From NCBI GenBank assembly GCA_037974665.1, contig CM075765.1, positions 5,647,501 to 5,711,500 on the forward strand: a stretch of DNA of 64,000 nucleotides, read 5' to 3'. Positions 22,016 to 34,364 of the stretch are shown piece after piece. Under the pieces are notes generated by a model, which saw nothing but the letters and a program-made list of their open reading frames with translations, made no database searches and had not been told where the DNA came from. A program made the translations under genes and the position numbers. The stretch is from Ehretia macrophylla. Taxonomy: Eukaryota; Streptophyta; Magnoliopsida; Boraginales; Ehretiaceae. The number at the start of each line of letters is the position of its first letter. Within the stretch, counting starts at the first letter, position 1.

Positions 22016-23330
22016 ATCTGTCATCATTAAGATTAATATCATCCCACTCCTGACTGTTTTGGCTAAGATCTCCCCCTACAGGTCGTAGTCAGACCCAAGA
22101 TCTGCAGTGGAATAGCCATCTTCTTGAGAAAAATTCTGCAAGGCGAGAAGATGCTCATGAAAAGTGGGGCTATCAGGAAAACAGACGTGCCAAAATTCTC
22201 GGGGATCAAAAACATCTAGACCATAAGCTCTAGCAGTGGCTCTCTTGACAGTAAGACATTGTTCCCAAGAAATAAAATATTCCCAAGGTTCTTGTCGGAG
22301 GTGGAAATAGTTGATTGGGATGATGGTTGGCGGAATGGCACGATTCCAAACATCTGTGAGGCGAATGATGAAAACCTGCTGGTGCTGAATAATTTGACAG
22401 GTGATGAGTGTTGGAGGATCAAATGACTAGAATACCTATGAGAATAACTTGATAAAACGGGACTTCTCTGAATGAGTTCTGGATCAAAAAGAACTGCCAT
22501 AGGATAATAATTAAGCCAATACCAAAGATACAATAATTGCATCTTGGAAAAGTCATAATTATTGAAATCAAGAATTGTATCCCAGGGTTCTTCATGCTGG
22601 GGATTATCATGAACAACATTGCGAACGTAGTAGATAGAGCTTAAAAGATCAATAATTCGTCTGAGCTTGATCTCAACGAATTCCTCAAAGAAATCAGTGA
22701 TCTGGCTGCGTGCGAACGCTCTTAGGATTTTGAGTTGAAGCTTCTCAAGAAGGGCTGTGAGAAATTGTGCCTGTTGATCTAGACTTAAATCATAAAATGT
22801 CTGAGACTGGCCATCAGTGGGATCTGAATTTGAGCTGGAACTGCCTGGAGTAAGACCTTGAACAAGGGAATATGGGAGTATGCGACCATTTGGATTTACC
22901 ATGCAATACATCTTTCTCAGATGGTGGTCTGTGATAGAGAAAATCAGCAAGGATATTCTCTTTGCCTGGGATGTGTCGCATCGTCCAATTGAATTGGGAA
23001 ATCTATTCTGTCTATCGGATGAGTTGTGGATCCGGAATATCATTCTGCTTTCTTTTGAGAATTCCCTGAAATCCTTTAAAATCTGTTTCAATAATAAAAG
23101 GATTCTGAGCAAGATAAAACTTGAATTTTTTGATTCCTTGAATAACTGCAAGAACTTCTCTTTTGAACGAGAGATAATTGCGTTGTGCTGGTGTGAAAGA
23201 TCCTGATTTGTAACCACAGATTTGTCTATGTCCATTGTCTTCTTCAATGAGAACTGCTGCCCAAAAATCAAGGGAAGTATCAGTCTGCAAAATGAGTGGT
23301 CCTGGACCTGGGATCTTGAGAGGAGGAAGT
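22016..23330 (-). pseudogene. EPRV C-terminal region and RNase H fragment (copy D)
   Basis: Minus-sense fragment from RNase H (LQTDTSLDFWAAVLIEEDNG near 23,280) through the C-terminal extension. A long open frame of 385 codons (22,216-23,373) exists, but its first third and its last part are out of the viral frame; only its middle, from MVNPNGRILP on, is the real polyprotein frame. It is the inverted partner of copy A. It ends at about 23,330, where plus-sense promoter sequence begins. Confidence 0.8.
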
Positions 23331-23708
23331 GACCATGTTGTAATAATAGGATATGACAGGAATCGTTTGTCACTTTAGATTCTCTTCAAGTCATGTCTCA
23401 TTTGTCTGTCTAGATTTGGATTGCAATACATCTTTCTCTCTCTCAAATCTTATCAAAATTAGAGTTAGAGTTAGATTTGGATTGCAATACATCTTTCTTT
23501 CTCTCAAAACTTATCAGAATAAGTGTTAGAGTCAGATTTGGTTTGAAACACATCTTCTACTCCTCTTTCTCAATGCTTCCCCCTTTAGCCATGTCTTCTG
23601 CCTCCCGCTTCTCTCACCTGAGGTCTAGCAGTGGTTCTCTTGACAATAAGACATTGTTCCCAAGAAATAAAATATTTCCAAGGCTCTTGTCGGAGGTGGA
23701 AATGGTTG
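23331..23708. mobile_element. EPRV patchwork, inverted copy
   Basis: Plus-sense promoter (23,331-23,420) and leader (23,421-23,630) pieces are followed by a minus-sense C-terminal piece (23,631-23,708), mirroring 11,148-11,525. Host DNA resumes at about 23,709. The region has no coding capacity. Confidence 0.75.
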
Positions 23709-23922
23709 AAACGATAGCCAATCAAATTGGCAAACCTTGTTTTACCATGTGGATAATCTCATGCCGTTTGTAAGATTTACTTGTAAAACGATATCAAATT
23801 GACAAACCTTGTTATATGTGTTGATAGATCATGTGTGCATTGTGTCAATATATAATTCATTCATATGCCAAATATATCTGGTGGGAGATTTAATTTGGAG
23901 CCATTTGAGGTTGTAGTATCTA

Positions 23923-24123
23923 GAGAAAACCTCACTACTAGTCCCCATTGTTTCTTTTTGTCCCAAACTAGTCCTCATTGTTTCAAATGTCCCAAACTAG
24001 TCTCTAATGTTTCAAAAAAAGTCCCAAGTTAATCCCTTCTGTTAAAAATATAACAGATAACCTATTAAATGACTAAAACACCCTTAAAACCTAATTAAAA
24101 TTACTAAAAACCCCTCCCTCACC
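23923..24123. mobile_element. Truncated MULE end
   Basis: This is one end of the MULE seen at 9770-10,942, in the opposite orientation. The 9-bp target sequence is still present beside it at 23,914-23,922. The element breaks off at about 24,123, joined to unrelated copia sequence, so only the terminal repeat and about 200 bp remain. Confidence 0.8.
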
Positions 24124-25480
24124 ATGTCATCATTAACTAGACCATGTCCAACAAGATCCAATTCTTCTTTTCTAATACTCTATTAAGTTTCATTGTACCA
24201 TAAGGTGTTAATGAAATAAGTATTTTGTTCTCTTTGAGGTACTCTTGGAAATCAGTGCCAAGGTATTCGATTCCACGATCTAATTCAAATAATTCAGATA
24301 TAGACACCTACAATGTACCAGATCATCAGTAAAGGCAATGAAATAGCTAAATCTTCCTTGGCCTATTTCACTAAATAGCCCACAAACATCACTGTATATT
24401 AACTCTAAAATGTTTGTGGTCCTTTGACTTTGTCCTACAAAGGGTGACAAAATTCACATGGTGGGAATGTTTTTGGACCATAAGGGCTTATCAATCCTTC
24501 TTTCACCAACTGAGTGATTCTTGTTTCTCTAATATGACATAATCTTGAATGCCACAATAGTTTAGAGTCAATTGTATCTCTAGATCTCCCACATTGCTCG
24601 TTTACCTTGCCATCATACTTTATATCATGCATATAAAGCTTATTCATTAATTTATTAGTGCCAACTCATTTATTTCTCAAATAAACAAAATGTTTATAAT
24701 GCATAAAATGGAAATTAAAATTGACACCTCTAGTGGCACTTTATAAGAATAACAATTGTTCATATTATTGCATATCCAGATGGTCAAACCAAAATGAGTG
24801 AATAAGATAAGCCTATAGAGGACATCCATTTTTCTTCAAACACTTTGAGGTACTTTGGACTTTTTCCCTCCTAATGTCTCCCTTTTCTCGTAGTGGAAAT
24901 ACTTTTCTTTTTACCAACTTTTTTCACCTTTTGAGATCAGCCCTTGATATATGACCCTCATGTTTAAGAGTTGTACCAAAATCTGTTCATATGAAAAATT
25001 CATTATGAACAGGAGAAGTAATCAAGAAATGATTGAGGATCAGACTTGGTCGCAGATTGTTATCCATGAATAAATTCAAGGACTCAAGATACTCATGTTG
25101 AGAACATATGCATTCAAATCTATTCCTTCAATTTTTCTTTACTCGAAATAGTTCTCTAGATATCTCATATTTAATTGTCCTATTATGCTTACTGTACAAC
25201 TCTTGTAAGTAAGTGATGGATAATGGATACATTATCCATGTTGGCATTAAGGCTACCGCCTAGTCTTTAGCTCATCATTTTTCTACTTTGAAAAGTGTCT
25301 AGTTCCTCCTCTGTTGCACTCTTTGGCAACTCATCAGGCCATCTAGATCATATCTAACTTTCATAGAGTTAAGAACATTTTTCAAGATATGGAACTAGTC
25401 AACGAAATTTTGTCTAGTTAAATAATAGACAAGTGGGTTTCATTTTCGACATCCATAATCGCAAAAAAATATCAAAATTA
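24124..25480 (-). pseudogene. Ty1-copia gag-integrase remnant
   Basis: Minus strand. Near the left edge an integrase segment reads ELDRGIEYLGTDFQEYLK, TPYGT and LLDMV, the copia integrase C-terminal block. At 24,435-24,647 a GAG-pre-integrase domain reads LWHSRLCHIRETRITQL with a following CEFC. A weak gag-like segment (MDVENETHLSII) lies near 25,450. Many stops are present. The integrase is cut at 24,124 where the EPRV inverted arm begins, so RT and RNase H are missing. Confidence 0.75.
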
Positions 25481-27402
25481 TTAGATAATTATATTATTTA
25501 ACTATTTGACTTGGGCCTTTAAGTCAAATAGTACCCCCACTAAATTTTTTAAATCCCACATTTCTCTAGTGAAAAACAAAAAATCCTTTTAAATGACTAT
25601 CTAGTGGAATTAGGGGCCCATTTATTCAGCTTCACCTCACATGATATATTTTGGTTGAAACTAGAATAAATAGGTGAATAACATTTATTCAATGTATCAA
25701 ATAATAATCCCAATTTTTCTTGCCTCAAATTCTATCGATTCACATTATAGATTTTTGGTCTCGTGAAATTGGTTAAGTTAAACCCATTATCTTGACAAAT
25801 TAGAATTAATGCAGCATTAACCTATCACACGATAGATTTTAGTAGTTAATATGAATTCCAATTTTGTCACATTTCAAGTTCAAATAGAGCAATTAATATA
25901 TTACAATAAATAAGTAACATCTATGTGTCCATAGTCGATCACTTATTCACTTAATATATTGATTAGTCTATGATAACAGAAGGCAAATATATAGTCTTCT
26001 CAAAATTATACCATTATTAAGTTAATATTACAGATTGGGAAGGTTTGCTGGTCTTTATTTAGGTCTCATTTTTCTCATGCTTCTAATTTTAATTTATTGC
26101 ATGAATAAAATAGAAGCATCCATGCATTCATCACATATTTATCACATAAATGAATAATAAACGCATAAAATAAAATAGGATGATCATGGACTAAGAGCAC
26201 TATCAACTCGAGCCACTGTGTTGAATACCTAAATCAAATAAAGGGCACATAAAGTAAATAAACGGGATGCTCCTTCTAGCTTCACAAAACTCCTTTCACG
26301 AATCGGGTCCACTAACTCTTGATGTCTTCATCTTAGTCTTCTATTACATTTATGTTCATAGATTCTTAATGTAGTGGGGGTACATAAAAGAATAGAGATT
26401 TTACATCTTTAAAACAGGGATAAGAGGCATGCAAGCCCCATTTTAAAACTATTATATAAAACTCAAAATGAGTAACTAAATTAAATAAATGGCATTCACT
26501 CATTCAATCATCCATCCATACATATAAGATGAGTCCATGATCATCCACACACGTATCATTCAATCAACATATAATCCACGAATATAACACAATTAATTAT
26601 TTTAATATAATCTCATTCTATTAGGTCACTCAATTTATAAGCCATTTAGTAAATTGAATCCATAAATATCACATATTTAATCAAATTAAATAAAATAATT
26701 AAAGTCCAATCTTAAAGGAATAAAATTTTGGTCTAACCATTATTTAGCCCAATCTGAACCTTCTAGCCCAAAACCATAATTGCCCATGTAGCCCAAAACC
26801 AAAGAAAACGAAAATAATAAAAAATCATTTTCATACCCAAACCCCTTTTGGGCATGGATTGGATTCAGATCTAGATTTGGATCTAGACCTAGATCTGTGT
26901 CGGGTAAGGTTCTGAATCCAACCCAGGAAATAATTTTTTTTTCTTTCTTTCCAAACCTTATGCTGCCATGGCTACTGTCGTCGACCTCAGCGGAGGTGAC
27001 GGTGTTGCCGCTACAATGTCACACCAACACGTGAGGAGTCATTACTCCTTTGTGGTCTGCTGTGCCACTCTTCGCGTCCTGAAAGCCGTGAGCAGTGGCG
27101 ACACCAACTAGCGGCACTGTTGTCGTGAAAATGAAGGGAAAATGTTGGCCTTTTCTAAAAAATCTGAATTTTTTTTTCAGTTTTTTATTATAACAAATTT
27201 TAAATTTTAATTTTAAAAAAGTTTTATAAAACTATGTTTATAAAAAAAAAAATTCTTAGAAAACTTAGTATATGAAAGATGACTAGGACTATGATTCGAT
27301 CTAATCAAATTTAAGGGCATTAAATTAAAACCTTTTTAATTTAATTTCAATTGACACAAAATTGTTATGCTAATGCCTAAAATCACATAATAGGAATGAA
27401 CT
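25481..27402 (-). mobile_element. Copia 5' internal region, non-coding
   Basis: AT-rich DNA between the copia primer-binding site and the gag-like remnant. I see no convincing open frame. A small GC-rich patch at about 26,960-27,130 stands out. It is best read as the decayed 5' untranslated and gag part of the copia element whose LTR lies at 27,419-28,904. Confidence 0.45.
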
Positions 27403-27417
27403 GGGGCTATGATACCA
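27403..27417 (-). other. Copia primer-binding site
   Basis: On the minus strand TGGTATCATAGCCCC lies one base after the LTR end. It differs from the initiator Met-tRNA complement TGGTATCAGAGC by one base in the first twelve. It shows that the LTR at 27,419-28,904 is a 5' LTR for the sequence to its left. Confidence 0.8.
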
Positions 27418-27418
27418 C

Positions 27419-28904
27419 TGAAAGATTATATACATGATATTCAAAATTTAATTTCATGTAGCAGAAATAAATCATGTATTTGTTCATGACTAATTACATA
27501 AATTAATAAATATGCATATATAATCAAATTAAATATACATTTAAGATTTTAAGATTATCTCGTGATGCGAAAATCGTTAAGTGAATCTTAAACAAGCTCC
27601 CTGAATGTGAAGCCTGCAATAGTATCCACATAGAAACCCGCACAGGTTTAATAGTGAAACCACAACTAAAATCCTAAGAGAAAAACCCACTTTTGATTGA
27701 AAAATGATTGTGTGCTAGCATAATTTTCTTTCAGAACATTATTATGTATAGGAACCATTATTGACATAGGATCAACTGTGGGCTAGTCTAATCTGATTAG
27801 ACCTGGACCCGTAGATTGATTAGAGTAGCAGTCCATTTACTACTTATCCAATAATTAAATTGATATTCAGACTCTCTTTATAATTAATTTAATTATTTCT
27901 CTTTGCCTATTAATTTGTCGGATCTCTATCATGTGTGATCTCTAGTGTTCATAATTAATTGATAGCAAAATAATATTAATCCAATTAATATTAATTAGAA
28001 CTTTTTATTTAATTTTTGCAAGTCGAAAGTGACACCTAGTAGTATATCATGACTACCCAATTAATAATGAAATGGAATTATTCAAACCCTTCAATATGCA
28101 ATTTCCATGCAATTAATTTTTTCTTTCTAAACCATCCCGATTAAGTTAGATTCATGGATAGGGGCGTCAAATGTTCTTACTTAATCTTCTGATCAAATCT
28201 AATCAATTAATAACTCTTCAATGAATCGTAAAAAGACTTCCACTATTCCACCTCAACTAAGGATTTTAAGGTACTTAATTAATAGATCGCATAGGATCAC
28301 TAATTGACAGATTCTATATCACATACACACACACATGTCTCTGTGTAGGTATAAATCATAACCACTGAGTACATGATCCAATCCATATTTAGGACTAGAT
28401 AATTTTGTACTAAAGAATTATGGTCTTCTATACACAAGACAACCATGGTGTATCAGGTTTAAGGAATAATTACATAATCACAACATATAACAAATTATTG
28501 ACTATCGATATAATTTGTTATATGATTGGTCATATCCAGCCACTTATTCTTAACAAGCACTTACACAACTACTAATAGAACATGAGACTCATTGCCCTCA
28601 TTATTAGTATCTCATATTAATCAAGATAGTAAACTATATGCCAACCTGTTCCGATGAATTAACGCTCAATTAATTTATCCTATGATTGGGGATGTATTCT
28701 AGAATATATTGTCAATTATAGATCTTGTCACTCATATTCTTAATGTCTTAAGAATAAGATTTATAAGATAATTCTAAGAACTTTTATTTAAATATAATCA
28801 ACATATTAATTAATTAAATAAACTTCCCATTAATAAATAAAATAATACAAAATGTCATGTTTTAAAATTACAACAAATTGGCTTTTAGGGCATTTACTCT
28901 AACA
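27419..28904 (-). mobile_element. Copia LTR (1486 bp)
   Basis: On the minus strand it begins TGTTAGAGTAAATGCCC at 28,904 and ends AATCTTTCA at 27,419. It contains the ACACACACACAT simple run near 28,325. It acts as the 5' LTR of the remnant at 24,124-27,402. No matching 3' LTR is seen; that half of the element was lost at 24,124. Confidence 0.75.
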
Positions 28905-29168
28905 CCTAATACGTCGACATTAGTGCAATACACATTGATTCATATGTGATAATTATCTAACAAAGATATATTTTATTATTTCAATTTTTAATTGATCAAG
29001 CCTATGCTATGCGTACATTGTGAGACATTAAATACGGATGGTTGAGATGCATTTGACTTAGAAGATCATAATGTACATACAATCTTGTTATGTAAGACCA
29101 TAATGTACATATAATCTTGACTTTTCAGACTCCCAAATTATCAGTAGATTTAGCTTTGGATTATGTGT
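28905..29168 (-). mobile_element. Copia 3' internal-like sequence upstream of the LTR
   Basis: Contains an ATTAGTGCAA..ACA block next to the LTR and a TACATTGTGAGAC block further out, as does the sequence next to the 3' LTR of the second copia element (33,640-33,855). It may be the 3' end of another copia element whose LTR is shared with the element to the left, or a nested remnant. The match is short and interrupted. Confidence 0.35.
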
Positions 29169-29966
29169 TTAGAAATTGTAGTAAGATTTAATCCGAGTTT
29201 GATGAAAAATATTTATTGATTTTTTTTTATAATCATCAAAATTCTCACTCAAATACATACACATTATTTGCTTTCGGCTGAGTTCTGCAATACCCATGGG
29301 AGTAAAAAATTTCAACATCTGATGATAAGGTAATGGTACTGCTCTGAAATAGTTTAGGGCCACCCAACCCGAGATTCCGTTGTAAGCAGAGTTACAATCC
29401 ATCACAATAAAGTTAGCCTGCATAGTGGAACACTTATTTCCCACATTTAGGGTCAGTGGGAGATTGATTATCACTTCAACCTTATAGCTGTGCCTGGTAA
29501 ATCCTGCCAAAGTTCCTCTCAATAGCCTTAGCCTACTCCAATCTAGCCCCAACTACTCAAAAACTTTTTGGAAGATAACGTCTACTAAGCTTCCAATGTC
29601 AACCATAATTTTCTTAGAGCAAATGGTTGGATATAGTAGCACTAACCATCATAGGGATGAATCATACATAACCCTTCCGACCTACCGAGGTCTCTTCACT
29701 AGAAGCAACCTACCTGCAATGGTTTCAATGACGGGCTAATGGCCAACTCATTGAACTCAGCTCAGGGGACTTTTCTCCCTCTCCCTTTCTACTCCATGAC
29801 CTAGATTTTGAGGTTGCTGACCTACAATGTACCTTCTTAAATAGCCTCGGGAAATTAAGGCCTTGATCTCCTGCTTTAGCTCCTTACAGTCTTCAGTATT
29901 GTGCCCAAATTCATTGTGAAAATGACAATACTTGTTTCTCGATCTTCTCTTGGGTCGACCACCCAT
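29169..29966 (-). pseudogene. Ty3-gypsy nucleocapsid and protease-region remnant
   Basis: At 29,757-29,966 a zinc motif reads KYCHFHNEFGHNTEDC followed by KELKQEIKALISRG, the gag end typical of Tat/Retrosat-like plant gypsy elements. At 29,169-29,552 the segment FIVMDCNSAYNGISGWVALN and AVPLPYHQMLKFFTPMG matches the region between protease and RT. Stops and frameshifts separate the parts. RT and integrase are absent. Confidence 0.8.
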
Positions 29967-30116
29967 GTTGGGTGGGGGAGGAATATTGTACTGAGTCTAT
30001 ATCTCCATCAAGATCTATTCTCATGGAGTGTTGAGGGGTATAAAAATTGTAAACCTTGAGGCCTACCTCTGCTGCTGCTACTTACCCTTGCCATCACCCT
30101 GGGCTTTATTCCCAGG

Positions 30117-31020
30117 TTAACCCTTCAGCGCGGAGCACTCTCCTTTCTTCGCTGCCTCTTTCTCCTTATTATCATCTCTCTTGGCCTGGTGGATTTCTTC
30201 GACATAGATATGTCTTTGAGCTTTAACAATCACATCAATGATAATATCCACCAAGTCTATCCCTAGTAAGGATATGAGAGATCTGGACCTAAGTTCGATC
30301 TGGTAGGCCATCAATGCCTTGAATCCTAGAGGTGAGGAATCCTGAAGGACTCTTCATTGAACCTAGCCGTATACGACCTTAGGGCTTTCCTTTCTGCTTC
30401 CAGACTGATAATAACGATGAAGTGTACCGGATAGGGTATCGGCTACCTGCGAATCGAGCCAGGAAAACCTCATCCATCTTGGTAAATGTATCAGTCGATC
30501 CCACCAAAAGGTTTTGAAACTATGTCAGCGCATTTCCCACCAGTGTGGTCGAGAATGCCTTATAATTCACACTATCGGGTATGTCATGAAGGATCATGTT
30601 GTGATCATAGTTCCTGAGGTGACTGGTAGGGTCTTCATCTCCAGTATACATTGCTAGGTTAGACATGCGATTGCTAGCTGGTAAAGGAGAAGCCAGAATG
30701 TCTGGGGTCAATGGATTAACCCCGAGCTGATGAATTACCCTAGTGATCACTGCAGAAGTCTTGGTTGGTTCGGGCTTAGCGTACACTGCTCTCTTCCCCT
30801 TCATGACCTCAGGGCTATTGATAGGCCCCGAAGAACCCCGATCATCATCATCCTGCTGAGCTCCTCGCAACGGATCCGGAATAGATCCTTTATACCCTAG
30901 GTAGGCTATCTGAACCTCAGGTTGGTGTTGTGAATGAGCTAACCGGTTTACGGCAAGGTGATTCATCGTGCTTTGGAGTTCTTTGAACATTTGGAACAAC
31001 AGTCTCACCTCGGGACTCAT
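30117..31020 (-). pseudogene. Ty3-gypsy gag remnant
   Basis: A 166-codon open part (30,520-31,020) ends with the gag block MYTGDEDPTSHLRNYDHNMI and KAFSTTLVGNALT, which corresponds to the usual SHLxxFxxxM and FxxTLxGxA motifs. The remainder (30,117-30,314) is in another frame. The segment 31,021-31,117 upstream holds nothing recognisable and ends at the copia LTR. Confidence 0.75.
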
Positions 31021-31117
31021 AGAGGTCGTCGGACCAATTGCTTCGGGTAGGGAAGTATTTGTGGTTAGGTGTATACACTGGCTTGATCCAACGCGGGCTT
31101 AGGTTAAGTTTGTGAAA

Positions 31118-33566
31118 GGATCAGTTCTCAGAAACGTGTGATTCACAACGTAATTGAGTTAAAGCGGAAGCGTTGAGCAATTCAAAATTTTCAACATTAA
31201 CTTTTGTAATCATATGCATTTTCAAAGTAAAGTCCATGCTAATCAATATGCAACATCTAATATATCAAATATACTATAAAAGAAACAAAAAATATAACGG
31301 TATACCTCCCGTTCATAGCCGAGAAAATGTAGAATCACAACGAAGATGCTACGACGTGAACAAGCCTTCTTCATATATGCAAAGGCTCTAGATCAAAACA
31401 CACAAGCATCCAACGATTATTACTACAAACTAAGTTATTATGCTAGCTACTTAGTAGTAGATTAGAGCTTGCGTATAATTAGAAAGCAAAAAGAATAACA
31501 CTTATCTGTTTTCATGCTTTGGCCAAAGAAGATATAGTTCTTTCCCGTAGATGGCCGAAAGGATGATGAAACGAGATGACATGGACTAGCCTCCTTCACA
31601 AGTGTAAAGGTTCTAGATCGATACACACGAGCATCCAAAAGCAAACTTCACCAACCAAGTAAATGTGCTAGCTTCTCGGTAGTAAAGCTAAGCTTGTATA
31701 AGTTAGAAAAACAAAAGAAAATTTTCCCCTATTAATCTCTACCATGGCCGAAATCACCATGGGAGAATGAGAAGTGTTTTTCTTGCATTTAGGTTGTGTT
31801 GGCCGGAAATTCATCATCAAAGAAAGAGAGAAAATGGCCTTTATATAGTGTCTAGAGTTGTCTTAGTGACAACTAGCAAGCATGCATTATCTCGAGATAT
31901 ATTCCTTTTGCCAAGTGTTTAGCATGCACGCTATCAAGACATTTTATTTTTGCCAAGTGTCTTTCTCTTCTTTCTATGGGGCATCCAAGTGGCATGCAAG
32001 AACAAGACTTATCTTCTTTATTTTGCATGTGTGACTAGTGTCAAGAGAGAGAATAATCTTATCTTTATAATATCTTCCATTTTGCCAAATGTCAAAGGTC
32101 AAATCTTATCTTATAAAGATGATGCCAAGTGTCCCTCTCCTTGCATGCAATCGGCCAAGTGGCAATAAAAGAGAAAGACTTTTCTTCATCTTTTTGCATG
32201 CATGACAAGTGGCAAGAGAGAGAAGAATCTTATCTTTATAATATCTTCTTTTTGCCAAGTGTCAATTCTCTTGGAATTCTAAGATTGTGCCATGTGTCAA
32301 GCATGCACAACTTTTAATTAATTATTACTTATCCCAATAAGAATAATTAATTGCAAATATGGACATTTTATATTTATGCTTTAGCCCCAAAACTTTCTAA
32401 AATTACACTTTTGGCCCACTAAACTATTAATGTCCAAAATGATACCGTTAACACTTTAACGCATTTCAAACTCAATACCAAGCTCGTTAATTGCCTTATT
32501 CTTGATGCTCCTTTTCGTGTGTGACTTTCTAGATTCATAACCGTATAGCTATGAGGGACTATTAAACACTTTTAATCTATTCCGAGAATGTCTATGTCAT
32601 TCTCCGGAATACCCTCACGTTCAAGAGTTACGTCCAGCAACATACGCACATCATGACAATTTATACGGTAATGAAGTCCAACTCTTATGAATCTACTTAT
32701 AGTCGCGAATTAGCGTGCAGTCCGATCCTTCTATTAAATATGTCCCTATCGTTATGGGGACCATGATACGATTAAGTCCACTAAACGATTCTATGCATAA
32801 ATCTATTTGGTGGAATGAGAGATGACACCTATGGAACCATTTCCATCATTCCATTTGTTATGTGCCTCGGCCAAGGACTTCTTCATTCAACAATCGAAAT
32901 AAGATCGCATAGGACATCACCTCCCGTCGGAGGTTAACGGATCCTATCTTGACAATTACCTGTCGGTCTCTATATCACAAGACTAAACTATGAGAGGTCG
33001 TTGCTCACCTTGTATAAGGTAAGTTTTGTCCAAACGCATGATTTAGCCCCTAATATATCTGACAACCGTAATTTCTCAAGTCAAAGGATTAATTTGCACA
33101 ATTCGCAACAAATAATAAACTATTAATCCAAAGTCATGTAGTTTGTTATTCTGGTCACATTCAGTGATTCGTTCAACTAACAATCACCCATATGTAAGTT
33201 AGTTGCATCCCTATGCTGTTACGGCACAAGAGTCACCATCTTTTATCATTAACATCTCTATGTTAATCAAAGGTAACTTACATATGATAGCCCGTACTTG
33301 CTTATTCTAGTCCTGGTCAAATAATCTGCGGGCTATGAATCAGTTTGAATGTTTATCATATCGAAGAAATATGCCAATGTATTCTAAACACTTTTAGAAT
33401 ATATTTCTTCTTTGAAAAACATCAAGGACACATTCATATAATAAGAATGACGAAGAATATGAACGTCACAAACATATAGACATAAATGTCATTAGGTACA
33501 AGTTAATGCCAAAATATTCCTAAAATAGGTCATCTAACTATATAGCATTAGGGCATATCTCAAACA
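31118..33566 (-). mobile_element. 3' LTR of a second copia element
   Basis: 2449 bp, matching 38,184-40,026 in the same orientation. On the minus strand it begins TGTTTGAGATATGCCC at 33,566 and ends near 31,118 (the expected terminal CA is mutated). A short purine-rich stretch AAGTGAGAGA lies just upstream of its start, as a plus-strand primer would. It holds a cluster of GCCAAGTGTC-type 10-mers at 31,900-32,310. Apparent open frames inside it are not genes. Confidence 0.8.
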
Positions 33567-33586
33567 ATCTCTCACTTGTACTAATG

Positions 33587-33589
<3 letters not shown>

Positions 33590-33641
<52 letters not shown>
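33590..33641. repeat. (AT)n microsatellite
   Basis: About 25 AT dinucleotide units, immediately inside the 3' LTR of the second copia element. Likely length-variable. Confidence 0.95.
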
Positions 33642-33643
<2 letters not shown>

Positions 33644-34364
33644 TTAGTGCAACACACAATGATATCACATATCAATCTTTACAAGGCGTGGACCTAGCTA
33701 TGATAAATTCATGGCTAAGGTAAGTGGGTCAACTACATTAGATGTGGTCGTTTTTCCACAATGACATATCACAATTTTGTTATAGGCTACAGATACAATA
33801 TATGAAAATGGAAACATCTTTCCAAATGTTTGGACATACTGTGAGACCCTGGTTCCTTTAGCTTGAACAATAGCTTCATTATAGTCGTAACGTAAAAAGC
33901 ATCACAACTAAATGATAAGAACCACTAGGAACTTGTATGATTTACTTTAATCCAAACAGCTTGTTTTGTAACATCAAATATCACAAAAGATATAATATAT
34001 GTACTGGGACATACAGTTCATTTAGAACTTTTCTAACTAATTGTGTTCCCATTAATCATGAACATGAACCCCGAAATAGACATTCTATTATTAGTTTTAG
34101 ATCAAAATCTAAACTAATAAATCCATCACCACGGATTCTACCTTCTCCATAGAATATATTTTAAGTGCTTTAGAAGTACTTTAAATATATGCAAGTATTA
34201 TCCAACATTCTCAATTTGGATGTGATTGACATTCATTCGTAACACTTTACAGTTTGTGTAATGTCAATCGTTGTACTTAGTATAGCAACTTATAAAGTCA
34301 TCTATTACTGAAGCATATGATGATTTCATCCCAAGTTTGCTACACCACAAGAGTTTCTCGAAAA

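Larger units (their letters stand above)
22206..24123 (-). repeat. Right arm of 1.9 kb inverted repeat (host plus EPRV DNA)
   Basis: Reverse-complement partner of 10,733-12,669. From inside to outside it holds EPRV C-terminal and RNase H sequence, the EPRV patchwork, about 205 bp of unassigned host DNA, and the end of the MULE. The outer boundary at about 24,123 abuts a truncated copia integrase. The arms are separated by about 9.5 kb of EPRV copies B and C and part of D. Confidence 0.85.

Noticed and set aside
22216..23373. 385-codon open frame, minus strand
   Set aside because: Its first third is out-of-frame RNase H and its end is out of frame again; only the middle is viral polyprotein. 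A frameshift artefact, not a new gene.
32129..32317. Small open frames repeated in both copia LTRs (31,950-32,317 and 39,032-39,399)
   Set aside because: They recur because the LTRs are copies of each other; no sign of protein-level selection.
33590..33641. Possible origin or scaffold attachment region
   Set aside because: Simple (AT)n repeat at the LTR edge; no further evidence.
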